From: an uncultured Oscillibacter sp.
GTDB lineage: Bacteria > Bacillota > Clostridia > Oscillospirales > Oscillospiraceae
DNA length: 6,478 nt
Direction of reading: 5' to 3'
NCBI GenBank assembly: GCA_937884915.1
Contig: CALAAN010000038.1
Location: 1-6,478 of the forward strand
This document shows positions 1 to 5,132 of this stretch, piece after piece (the stretch's first letter is position 1; the number at the start of each line of letters is the position of its first letter). A model generated the notes under the pieces. It worked only from the letters and a program-made list of their open reading frames with translations. It had not been told where the DNA came from and made no database searches. Made by a program: the position numbers and the translations under genes.

Positions 1-1270
1 TTCCAAGCTTGGCTTTTACCCCTCCGACATTCTGCTGCCCAAGAAGGATGTCGATATGAGCAAGTGGGCGGTCGTCGCGTGCGACCAGTTCACCTCTGAG
101 CCCGAGTACTGGGAGCGCGTGGAGAAGACCGTCGGCGACGCGCCGTCCACCCTGCGCCTCATCCTGCCCGAGGCCAACCTGAAGGCGCCCAACGTCGACG
201 AGTTCATCGCCGACATCAACGCCTCGATGAGCAAGTACCTTGAAGAGGGCATCTTCGAGACGCTCAAGGACTCCCTCATCTACATCGAGCGCGGCCAGAG
301 CGACGGTAAGATCCGTCACGGCCTCATCGGTATGGTCGACCTTGACCAGTACGACTTCACCCCCGGTTCCGGCGCGCTGATCCGCGCGACTGAGGGCACG
401 GTTCTCGACCGTATCCCCCCGCGCGCCCGTGTGCGCCGCAACGCCCCCATCGAGCTGCCCCACGTCATGCTGCTCATCGACGACCCCGAGAAGACCGTCA
501 TCGAGCCCCTGACCGCCGCGGTCGGCAAGATGGAGACCGTCTACGACTTCGACCTGATGGAAAACGGCGGCCACATCAAGGGCTACAAGCTCTCCGCCGA
601 GCAGATCGACGCGGTTGCCGACGCGCTGACCGGTCTCACCACCGACGAGGCGATGAAGAGCAAGTACGGCGTCTCCGGCGTCGCTCCCCTGCTGTTCGCC
701 GTCGGCGACGGCAACCATTCCCTCGCCACCGCCAAGGCCTGCTACGAAGAGCAGAAGAAGGGCAAGACTCCCGAGGAATACCTCGCCCTGCCCTCCCGCT
801 ACGCGCTTGTCGAGGTCGTGAACAACCACGACGACGCGCTCCAGTTCGAGCCCATCCACCGTGTGCTCTTCGGCGTCGACCATGAAAAGTTCATGGAGGA
901 GTTCAAGAAGTTCTACCCCAACGCCCACGAGGGCAAGGGCGAGGGCCACGTCATCGAGGTCTGCTGGAACGGCCACGACGATTTCATCACCGTCCCCGAC
1001 CCGAAGGTCCAGCTGGCCGTCGGCACGCTGCAGGCTTTCATCGACGAGTACCTCAAGCAGTTCGGCGGCGAGGTCGACTACATCCACGGTGATGAGGTCA
1101 CCCGCGAGCTCGGCAGCAAGGAGGGCAACATGGGCTTCCTGCTGCCCGCGATGGGCAAGGAGCAGCTGTTCAAGACCGTTATGGCCGACGGCGTTCTGCC
1201 GCGCAAGACCTTCTCCATGGGTCACGCGCAGGACAAGCGCTACTACGTCGAGGCGCGCAAGATTCGCTGA
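1..1270 (+). CDS. DUF1015 family protein (5' end outside window)
   Basis: The frame is open from base 2 and reads SKLGFYPSDILLPKKDVD before the first ATG at 56. That text is the conserved N-terminus of DUF1015 proteins, so the ATG at 56 is internal and the true start lies a few codons left of the window. The 422 visible codons are close to the full family length. Other family-like segments are VACDQFTSEPEYW (about 77-115) and VGDGNHSLATAK (701-736). The biochemical role of DUF1015 is not established as far as I know. The DGNHS segment resembles the DGHHR motif of ParB/sulfiredoxin-fold proteins such as the serine kinase SerK, and from memory clostridial members often follow serC-serA, so a link to phosphoserine metabolism is possible but inferred. 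There is no signal peptide or membrane segment, so it is probably cytosolic. The lysine codons appear to be all AAG and most third positions are C or G, suggesting high expression. A strong terminator follows. Family call is confident; function is unknown. Confidence 0.88.
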   Translation, partial: SKLGFYPSDILLPKKDVDMSKWAVVACDQFTSEPEYWERVEKTVGDAPSTLRLILPEANLKAPNVDEFIADINASMSKYLEEGIFETLKDSLIYIERGQSDGKIRHGLIGMVDLDQYDFTPGSGALIRATEGTVLDRIPPRARVRRNAPIELPHVMLLIDDPEKTVIEPLTAAVGKMETVYDFDLMENGGHIKGYKLSAEQIDAVADALTGLTTDEAMKSKYGVSGVAPLLFAVGDGNHSLATAKACYEEQKKGKTPEEYLALPSRYALVEVVNNHDDALQFEPIHRVLFGVDHEKFMEEFKKFYPNAHEGKGEGHVIEVCWNGHDDFITVPDPKVQLAVGTLQAFIDEYLKQFGGEVDYIHGDEVTRELGSKEGNMGFLLPAMGKEQLFKTVMADGVLPRKTFSMGHAQDKRYYVEARKIR

Positions 1271-1287
1271 GGAAAATCAAAGCTACT

Positions 1288-1317
1288 GCAAAAAAGCGCC
1301 GCAAGGCGCTTTTTTGC
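1288..1317 (+). terminator. Intrinsic terminator after the DUF1015 gene
   Basis: A perfect 13-bp inverted repeat (1288-1300 with 1305-1317) encloses a GCAA tetraloop. It has a GC-rich core (GCGCC/GGCGC), an A-run on the left and six T on the right, so it could work in both directions. It begins 17 bases after the stop codon. The next gene's ribosome site (GGAGG, 1321-1325) starts 4 bases after the hairpin, which leaves no room for a promoter in between. Downstream expression must therefore come from read-through or from a promoter further upstream. Confidence 0.9.
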
Positions 1318-1333
1318 TCAGGAGGATACCAAA

Positions 1334-1621
1334 ATGGATTACAAAGCAGCCAGAATCTGGCAGAACGTACTGCTCTTCGGCGGTGCGGTGGTCTCGGCCA
1401 TCGGTGTCTGGGCATTTGACAGCATGCCCATCATGCTTGTCGGCCTCGGCATGATGATCTTTTCCATCATCGCCTGGTGGCGCTACTACCGCTGCCCCAA
1501 GTGCGGCGAACACCTGGGCCGCGGCTCGCCGTCCCGCTGTCCCAAGTGCGGCGCATGGCTCGCCAGCACACCGGAGCCCGAACCGAAAAAGAAAATTCAG
1601 CACAAGAAAAAGAAGCACTGA
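1334..1621 (+). CDS. Small two-helix membrane protein with C-terminal zinc ribbon
   Basis: 95 residues. The start is supported by GGAGG at 1321-1325, 8 bases before the ATG. Two hydrophobic segments (about residues 11-28 and 31-49) are followed by a zinc ribbon with two CPKC knuckles (C54/C57 and C69/C72), then a low-complexity tail rich in Pro/Glu and then Lys/His. Positive residues after the second helix suggest that both ends are cytoplasmic. The function is unknown; such ribbons bind one zinc ion and often mediate protein or nucleic-acid contacts. The N-terminal module of the next gene is a clear paralogue: both have MDY near the start, two helices of the same spacing, YYRCP at the helix-ribbon border, and an LGR element between knuckles. 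The two genes are 16 bases apart and co-directional, so they are probably co-transcribed and arose by tandem duplication. Coding status is strong; role is not known. Confidence 0.85.
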   Translation: MDYKAARIWQNVLLFGGAVVSAIGVWAFDSMPIMLVGLGMMIFSIIAWWRYYRCPKCGEHLGRGSPSRCPKCGAWLASTPEPEPKKKIQHKKKKH

Positions 1622-1626
1622 GAAAA

Positions 1627-1631
1627 AGGAG
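1627..1631 (+). promoter_or_regulatory. Ribosome binding site that sets the long start of the ispE fusion
   Basis: AGGAG lies 6 bases before the ATG at 1638. This supports translation from the fused N-terminal module. The in-frame ATG at 1659 (the MDY that matches the paralogue's start) has no comparable site, and no ATG, GTG or TTG lies between the ribbon and the IspE domain. Confidence 0.8.
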
Positions 1632-1637
1632 ACGGCG

Positions 1638-2765
1638 ATGCATAACAAAAAGCCTCTGATGGATTATCGCAGGGTTCAAAAGCTCCAAACACCGCTGTTT
1701 CTTACCGGCGCGCTGCTCAGCGGCGTCGGCACAAGCGTCAGCGTGCCGCTCGCCATTCTCGGCATCGCGATCATGCTCTTCGCCATCGTGATTGGGGTGC
1801 TTTACTACCGCTGTCCGCACTGCGGCAGACCGCTTGGACGTGTGGGCGAAGGCGGCTCCTACTGTCCCCACTGCGGCAAAGCGCTGGACGCGCCGGTCGA
1901 GGCGCCTGCGCGCAGCGTAAGCGTCCCCGCCTACGCCAAGCTCAACCTGACGCTCGACATTCTCGGCAAGCGCAACGACGGCTATCACGAGATACAGATG
2001 GTCATGCAGACCGTCTCCCTCCACGACGACGTGACCGTCACGCTCACGGGCGGAAACGGCATCCGCTGCCGTGCGGAGGGCGCAGACCTTCCCTGTGACG
2101 AGCGCAACCTCGCCGTCAAGGCGGCAAAAGCCTTTTGCGAGGCGATGGACTACGATGACGGCATCGACATCGCGCTCACCAAGCGTATCCCGTCCGAGGC
2201 CGGCATGGCCGGAGGCAGCGCGGACGCCGCGGCGGTGCTGCGCGCGCTGCGCACTCTCGTCTCCCCCGCCCTCACGGACGAGCGGCTTGAGCAGATCAGC
2301 GCGAGCGTCGGCAGCGACGTTCCCTTCTGCATCCGCGGCGGCACACAGCTGGCCGAGGGCCGCGGCGAAAAGCTGACCGTTCTGAAGCCCGCTCCGAAAT
2401 TCTACGTTGCCGTCTGCAAGCCGGACTTCCCGATCTCCACGCCCGCGCTCTTCGCGCGCGTGGATGGCGTGACAATCACCGACCGCCCTGATACAACAGC
2501 TATGCTCAACGCCATCGAGCGCGGCGACGCGGACGCGCTCTGCGCAAATGTGCGCAACGTCTTCGAGCAGGCACTGGACAGTGAGCAGCATGAGCGCATC
2601 GAGGCCATCAAGCATGATCTTCTCGCCCACGGGGCAAAGGCATCGGCGATGACCGGCTCGGGCAGCGTCGTGTTCGGTCTCTTCTCTGATGAAGCTGCCT
2701 GCCGCATGGCGTGCGAGGCGCTGCAAAGCGGAAGCGTCAAAACGTTCTGCGCCGAATTTGTTTGA
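1638..2765 (+). CDS. ispE: 4-diphosphocytidyl-2-C-methyl-D-erythritol kinase fused to an N-terminal membrane/zinc-ribbon module
   Basis: 375 residues in one frame. Residues 1-80 are two membrane segments (about 18-34 and 37-57) and a zinc ribbon (C59/C62, C76/C79), paralogous to the gene just upstream. A short Pro/Ala linker (about 82-94) leads into a complete IspE of about 283 residues, close to the usual 280-300. IspE phosphorylates CDP-methylerythritol with ATP in the MEP route to isoprenoid precursors. GHMP-kinase motifs are all present: PAYAKLNL with K101, the GKRNDGYHE segment, the phosphate loop PSEAGMAGGSADAAA from P185, the catalytic Asp in VGSDVPF (D227), and the C-terminal TGSGSV loop (339-344). 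The ordinary enzyme is soluble; here positive residues flank both helices, suggesting an N-in/C-in arrangement that tethers the kinase to the inner membrane face. The catalytic domain has no credible start of its own; a GTG at 1842 would cut through the ribbon and has only a poor ribosome site. Enzyme call is very confident; the effect of the fusion is inferred. Confidence 0.95.
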   Translation: MHNKKPLMDYRRVQKLQTPLFLTGALLSGVGTSVSVPLAILGIAIMLFAIVIGVLYYRCPHCGRPLGRVGEGGSYCPHCGKALDAPVEAPARSVSVPAYAKLNLTLDILGKRNDGYHEIQMVMQTVSLHDDVTVTLTGGNGIRCRAEGADLPCDERNLAVKAAKAFCEAMDYDDGIDIALTKRIPSEAGMAGGSADAAAVLRALRTLVSPALTDERLEQISASVGSDVPFCIRGGTQLAEGRGEKLTVLKPAPKFYVAVCKPDFPISTPALFARVDGVTITDRPDTTAMLNAIERGDADALCANVRNVFEQALDSEQHERIEAIKHDLLAHGAKASAMTGSGSVVFGLFSDEAACRMACEALQSGSVKTFCAEFV

Positions 2766-2773
2766 AAACTGAG

Positions 2774-2821
2774 AAAACCGTCCATACTCAAAGTAAATTC
2801 TTTGAGATGGGCGGTTTTTTT
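2774..2821 (+). terminator. Intrinsic terminator after ispE
   Basis: The left arm 2774-2793 pairs with the right arm 2800-2818 around a 6-base loop, with one G-U pair and one bulged A, and runs into seven T (2815-2821). It begins 8 bases after the ispE stop. The ATG of the next small gene is at 2823, one base past the T-run, and that gene's weak GGCGG ribosome site (2810-2814) lies in the right arm of the stem. Confidence 0.85.
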
Positions 2822-2822
2822 G

Positions 2823-3035
2823 ATGAAATGGACAAAATGGGAGCTTTCCTTTGCCGTTGGCCTCGCGGTCATGCTGCTTTTCTGCGCCGCGCGCGGTACA
2901 AATACTCTCCAGTGGTGGAGCGCGGCGTTTTCCCCGCTGTGCGATGGTATCCTGACGCAGAGCACTTTGGACGGCGACGTCGTGGTCAAGTCGAAGCTTG
3001 CAGAGCTGCTGGCGCTGCTGATGGGTGGAAAATAA
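2823..3035 (+). CDS. Small single-helix membrane protein, unrecognised
   Basis: 70 residues from the ATG at 2823. An in-frame TTG at 2802 would add seven residues but sits inside the terminator hairpin, so I prefer the ATG. The protein has a short charged and Trp-rich start (MKWTKWE), one hydrophobic helix (about residues 8-25), and a soluble part with WWSAAFSPLCDG and a C-terminal Leu-rich helix. I do not recognise the family. In favour of a real gene: codon choice resembles the neighbouring genes, the composition is protein-like, and the frame fits exactly between two hairpins. Against: the ribosome site is weak (GGCGG, 8 bases upstream) and occluded by the stem, and there is no separate promoter. 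Expression would need read-through from ispE. Confidence 0.55.
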   Translation: MKWTKWELSFAVGLAVMLLFCAARGTNTLQWWSAAFSPLCDGILTQSTLDGDVVVKSKLAELLALLMGGK

Positions 3036-3061
3036 AGCGTGCACAATGTGCACGCTTTATT
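3031..3061 (+). terminator. Intrinsic terminator overlapping the small gene's stop
   Basis: A perfect 14-bp inverted repeat (3031-3044 with 3048-3061) has a 3-base loop, a GC-rich core (GCGTGCAC) and an A/T-rich foot. The right side reads TTTATTATT, so the U-tract is interrupted. The TAA stop of the small gene (3033-3035) lies inside the left arm. The other strand also ends in a T-rich run, so it may catch minus-strand transcripts that pass the tRNA terminator. Confidence 0.75.
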
Positions 3062-3180
3062 ATTGACATAACATTACAGCGTTTTTCCCTCTGCACTGCA
3101 ACTTTTCTGCAACCCAAAGGCCTTTTTGCACTGTTCAACATCATCTTGCAGAAAGTTTTCTCCACAGAAAAACAGAAAAT

Positions 3181-3219
3181 AAGAAAAAAGCATCAAAACC
3201 ATACGGTTTCGATGCTTTT
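3181..3219 (-). terminator. Intrinsic terminator of tRNA-Ala
   Basis: Read on the minus strand, the arm directly after the tRNA (3205-3219) pairs with 3185-3200 around a 4-base loop, with a single A-C mismatch, and is followed by a T-rich tail ending near 3181. It abuts the encoded CCA, as expected for a single tRNA transcript. Confidence 0.85.
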
Positions 3220-3295
3220 TGGTGGAGATAAGCGGGATCGAACCGCTGACCTCTTGACTGCCAGTCAAGCGCTCTCCCAGCTGAGCTATACCCCC
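3220..3295 (-). tRNA. tRNA-Ala, anticodon GGC
   Basis: The 76-base minus-strand sequence folds into a complete cloverleaf: 7-bp acceptor stem, D arm GCTC/GAGC, anticodon stem CTTGA/TCAAG with loop CTGGCAG, 5-base variable loop, T arm AGCGG/CCGCT with loop TTCGATC, A73 and an encoded CCA. The anticodon GGC (plus-strand bases 3260-3262) reads GCC and GCU alanine codons. The G3-U70 pair, the main identity element for alanyl-tRNA synthetase, is present. It has its own promoter (3341-3369) and terminator (3181-3219). The lipoprotein gene upstream on the same strand has no evident terminator, so some transcripts may read through into the tRNA. Confidence 0.97.
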
Positions 3296-3312
3296 ATGCC
3301 GTTTTGTTTTTG

Positions 3313-3335
3313 TTGTTCCGTTTGGCTCGGAACAA
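3313..3335 (-). other. Hairpin in the 5' leader of tRNA-Ala
   Basis: A perfect 8-bp inverted repeat (3313-3320 with 3328-3335) has a 7-base loop. With the -10 box at 3341-3346, transcription should begin near 3334, so the hairpin would form at the very 5' end of the precursor, about 17 bases before mature tRNA base 1. No T-run follows it on either strand, so it is not a terminator. Confidence 0.5.
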
Positions 3336-3340
3336 GTGAT

Positions 3341-3369
3341 AATATAGCACAGGGAGTCGAAACTGTCAA
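3341..3369 (-). promoter_or_regulatory. Sigma-A-type promoter of tRNA-Ala
   Basis: On the minus strand, a perfect TTGACA -35 (3364-3369) is followed by exactly 17 bases and TATATT (3341-3346), one mismatch from consensus. The predicted start is near 3334, giving a leader of about 40 bases before the tRNA. Confidence 0.88.
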
Positions 3370-3453
3370 GCCTTTTTTGAAGAAATTTTTGCTTTTCCAA
3401 AAAGTTTTTGTCAGGTGCGAAAAGTGTTCTGTTTGCGGGATATTCCAAACTTT

Positions 3454-4977
3454 TCACTCTCTCGCAAACACCGTATATCTCCCGGTCGGGGCGTCGAAGA
3501 AGTTTTCGCCCGCGACGGATTTGACGTGCAGGCCGTCGCTGCCGCGCAGCAGCGTGAACGCGCCGTAGCGCACCGTGCCTGCGTTCTCGTTCAAGTGATA
3601 GCCAAAGACCATGCCCTCGCCGTTCGTGCCGAGGTAGTTGAGCTGGCCGGTGTACTCAAAGTAAATCCCAACCTCGCTGTTGATATCCTGCACCGTGAGG
3701 CCGCCGCCATCGGTCAGCGTCAGGATGTAGTCGCTGTCGTAGCTGCCCTGCTCGGCGGTGTCGTGCGTGACGGTCGCCGTCCACTCGCCGAGGAATTCCG
3801 ACGGGATCGTGTAGTCCGCGTCGCTGACCGCACCGGAGAGGTCATGCTTCTCCCCCGCCGCGTCGACGGCAAACACCGTTTGGTACGTGCCGTAGTCCTC
3901 CTCGACCTCACCGGACTCGAACGAAACGATGTCCTTCACGCCGCCGAGCGGTCCGCCGTCGCAGAGGAAGCCCGCCGTCAGGCCTTCGAGCAGATTCACG
4001 TACTCCACCGCGCCCTCGCTCGTCAGCAGGAAGATATACGGGAAATACCCCTGCCCCACCGAACCGACGAACACATCCGTGTAGTCCGAATACAGGCCCT
4101 CCACGGGGTAGACGGTTTCGTAGTCAAAGCGAAAATTTTCCGCGTACCACGCAGAGTCCGCTGTTTTTTCAAAGCTGACCGTCAGATTGCCGCCCGAGAG
4201 CGCCGCCTTGGCAAAGCTCTCCTGCGCCGTCTTTTCGACCGTCTCGCGCGCGGAGAGATCAAGCGCGAGGTCGGCGTCGTAGCTCTCCGCCCCGGCGAAC
4301 GAACCGATGGGCACGATCATGTGCAGCACACCGCCGTCGAGATAGAGCCGCATTTCCGTATTGATGTTCTCATCCGAGAGCGTCCACGCACGTCGCTCGG
4401 CATAGGACGCGATGAAGTCCGCGCCGCCCATGCTGCCGCTGAGCGCGTCGCGGTATGTTTCGTCAAAGCAGTTCGCCGCGGTACGGCGTGCCGCTGTGAC
4501 GAAGTCCTGCATTGAAAGCTCGCAGCGCGCCAGCAGGTCCTCGCTCATGAGCCGCTTGCCGCCGAAAAAGTCGTAGCTGTATGTCTCCGTCGTGCTCGTG
4601 TCGCCGTCCATCTCTGCGCGCACCACAAGGCAGAGCAGACTGTCGTTCCAGCAGCTCGTCCATGTGACGGAAAGGCACGTGAGCGAGGCGCGGGAGGCCA
4701 TCATGTTCTTCTGCTCCTGCACGAGCGCGCCGAACCGGTCGGCGATCTCGGCATTCAGCGCGGCGGCGACCGCCGTTTCCGACACGATCTGCGGAACGTG
4801 ATAGCTGTACGAAAGCGCGTTGTTCTCGGCGTCCGTGTACTCGCCCTCCTCGCTGTAAAGCTCAGAAATGAGCGAATCGTCGTAGCCAGACGTGGTGTCA
4901 TCCGGCTCCTTTTCGCCGCAGGCGGCAAGGCTCAGCAGCAAAAGCGCCGCAAGCAGCGCGGAAAGCATTTTTTTCAT
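3454..4977 (-). CDS. Lipoprotein with DUF4163/DUF3298 (PdaC/RsiV)-like region
   Basis: 507 residues. The start has a GAGGG ribosome site (4983-4987) 5 bases upstream. A type II signal peptide (KK, a Leu/Ala core, lipobox LAAC with C20) predicts a mature lipoprotein on the outer face of the membrane, with an acidic linker (about 21-50). Residues 54-240 follow the pattern of DUF4163 then DUF3298: YSYHVPQI with a following LNAEI, then YSYDFFGGKRL with SEDLL, then LDGGVLHMIVPIG. This pairing occurs in the deacetylase PdaC and the anti-sigma factor RsiV, but there is no deacetylase domain and no cytoplasmic sigma-binding part here. The middle part is unassigned. Residues about 389-507 (from FLGEW) are beta-rich and could be a small barrel or lipocalin-like fold; this is a guess. 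A substrate or cell-wall ligand cannot be named. The gene is divergent from mrnC and has a -10 box at 5017-5022. Lipoprotein call is firm; domain call is moderate. Confidence 0.85.
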   Translation of the reverse strand: MKKMLSALLAALLLLSLAACGEKEPDDTTSGYDDSLISELYSEEGEYTDAENNALSYSYHVPQIVSETAVAAALNAEIADRFGALVQEQKNMMASRASLTCLSVTWTSCWNDSLLCLVVRAEMDGDTSTTETYSYDFFGGKRLMSEDLLARCELSMQDFVTAARRTAANCFDETYRDALSGSMGGADFIASYAERRAWTLSDENINTEMRLYLDGGVLHMIVPIGSFAGAESYDADLALDLSARETVEKTAQESFAKAALSGGNLTVSFEKTADSAWYAENFRFDYETVYPVEGLYSDYTDVFVGSVGQGYFPYIFLLTSEGAVEYVNLLEGLTAGFLCDGGPLGGVKDIVSFESGEVEEDYGTYQTVFAVDAAGEKHDLSGAVSDADYTIPSEFLGEWTATVTHDTAEQGSYDSDYILTLTDGGGLTVQDINSEVGIYFEYTGQLNYLGTNGEGMVFGYHLNENAGTVRYGAFTLLRGSDGLHVKSVAGENFFDAPTGRYTVFARE

Positions 4978-5016
4978 AGGATCCCTCTCTCAATTTCAGT
5001 GTCTGTCTTTTCTGCC

Positions 5017-5044
5017 ATTATAGCGGATTTTCGCAAAAGCGCAA
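5017..5044 (-). promoter_or_regulatory. Promoter of the lipoprotein gene
   Basis: The minus strand carries a perfect TATAAT (5017-5022). The best -35 is a weak TTGCGC (5039-5044) at 16-base spacing. The predicted start is near 5010, giving a leader of about 33 bases. A weak -35 beside a perfect -10 leaves room for an activator. Confidence 0.65.
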
Positions 5045-5055
5045 CGGCTTTTCGC
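5028..5055 (+). repeat. Direct repeat TTTTCGC, 21-base period
   Basis: TTTTCGC occurs at 5028-5034 and 5049-5055. The 21-base period equals two helical turns. The first copy lies in the spacer of the lipoprotein promoter and the second just upstream of its -35. It could be a pair of regulator half-sites or chance. Confidence 0.3.
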
Positions 5056-5067
5056 GCGCCGCGGCGC
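5056..5067. repeat. 12-bp GC palindrome between divergent promoters
   Basis: GCGCCGCGGCGC is a perfect palindrome lying between the lipoprotein -35 (5039-5044) and the mrnC -35 (5075-5080). The position suits an operator acting on both genes. In GC-rich DNA such palindromes can also arise by chance, and no regulator family is indicated. Confidence 0.3.
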
Positions 5068-5074
5068 TCGCCGA

Positions 5075-5103
5075 TTGACAGAATTCCACCGAGGTTATAG
5101 AAT
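5075..5103 (+). promoter_or_regulatory. Sigma-A-type promoter of mrnC-rqcH
   Basis: A perfect TTGACA (5075-5080), a 17-base spacer and TAGAAT (5098-5103), one mismatch from consensus. The predicted start is near 5110, giving a leader of about 23 bases before the mrnC start codon at 5133. Confidence 0.85.
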
Positions 5104-5122
5104 ATGTGTACTTTCGAACTTC

Positions 5123-5127
5123 AGGAG
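5123..5127 (+). promoter_or_regulatory. Ribosome binding site that sets the mrnC start
   Basis: AGGAG lies 5 bases before the ATG at 5133. The upstream in-frame ATG at 5106 falls at or before the predicted transcription start and has no ribosome site, so it is rejected as the start. Confidence 0.85.
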
Positions 5128-5132
5128 TCTTT

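Noticed and set aside
1467..3053. 528-codon minus-strand open frame opposite ispE
   Set aside because: It lies antisense to the ispE fusion, which has full catalytic motifs. It has no ribosome site or recognisable domain, and its Arg/Ala/His-rich composition is typical of the complement of GC-rich coding DNA.
3063..3091. TTGACA at 3063-3068 as a plus-strand promoter
   Set aside because: No -10-like box occurs at 16-18 bases downstream and no plus-strand gene follows until 5133.
3062..3180. Possible small RNA or gene in the AT-rich gap
   Set aside because: I found no start with a ribosome site, no -35/-10 pair and no stable fold beyond the flanking hairpins.
3378..3453. Terminator for the lipoprotein gene
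   Set aside because: The only inverted repeats found (a short GTTTG/CAAAC stem and an outer GAAAA/TTTTC pair) are weak, with a large internal bulge and no T-run on the minus strand.
3074..3457. Minus-strand open frame of 127 codons covering the tRNA region
   Set aside because: It is a translation of the tRNA-Ala gene and its flanks; its GIAQLGERLTGSQEVSGS segment is a well-known artefact of tRNA sequence. The overlapping frame 3141-3350 (SSAGRALDWQSRG) is the same artefact.
2711..3568. 285-codon plus-strand frame running from ispE through the tRNA region
   Set aside because: It crosses three hairpins and the antisense of the tRNA, starts inside ispE in another frame, and shows no protein-like features.
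3415..4515. 366-codon plus-strand open frame opposite the lipoprotein gene
   Set aside because: The opposite strand has a signal peptide, lipobox and good start signals. This frame is Arg/Val-rich without domain features and begins in the intergenic AT-rich DNA.
5106..5132. Upstream ATG extending mrnC by nine residues
   Set aside because: It falls at or before the predicted transcription start and lacks a ribosome site, while AGGAG sits 5 bases before the ATG at 5133.
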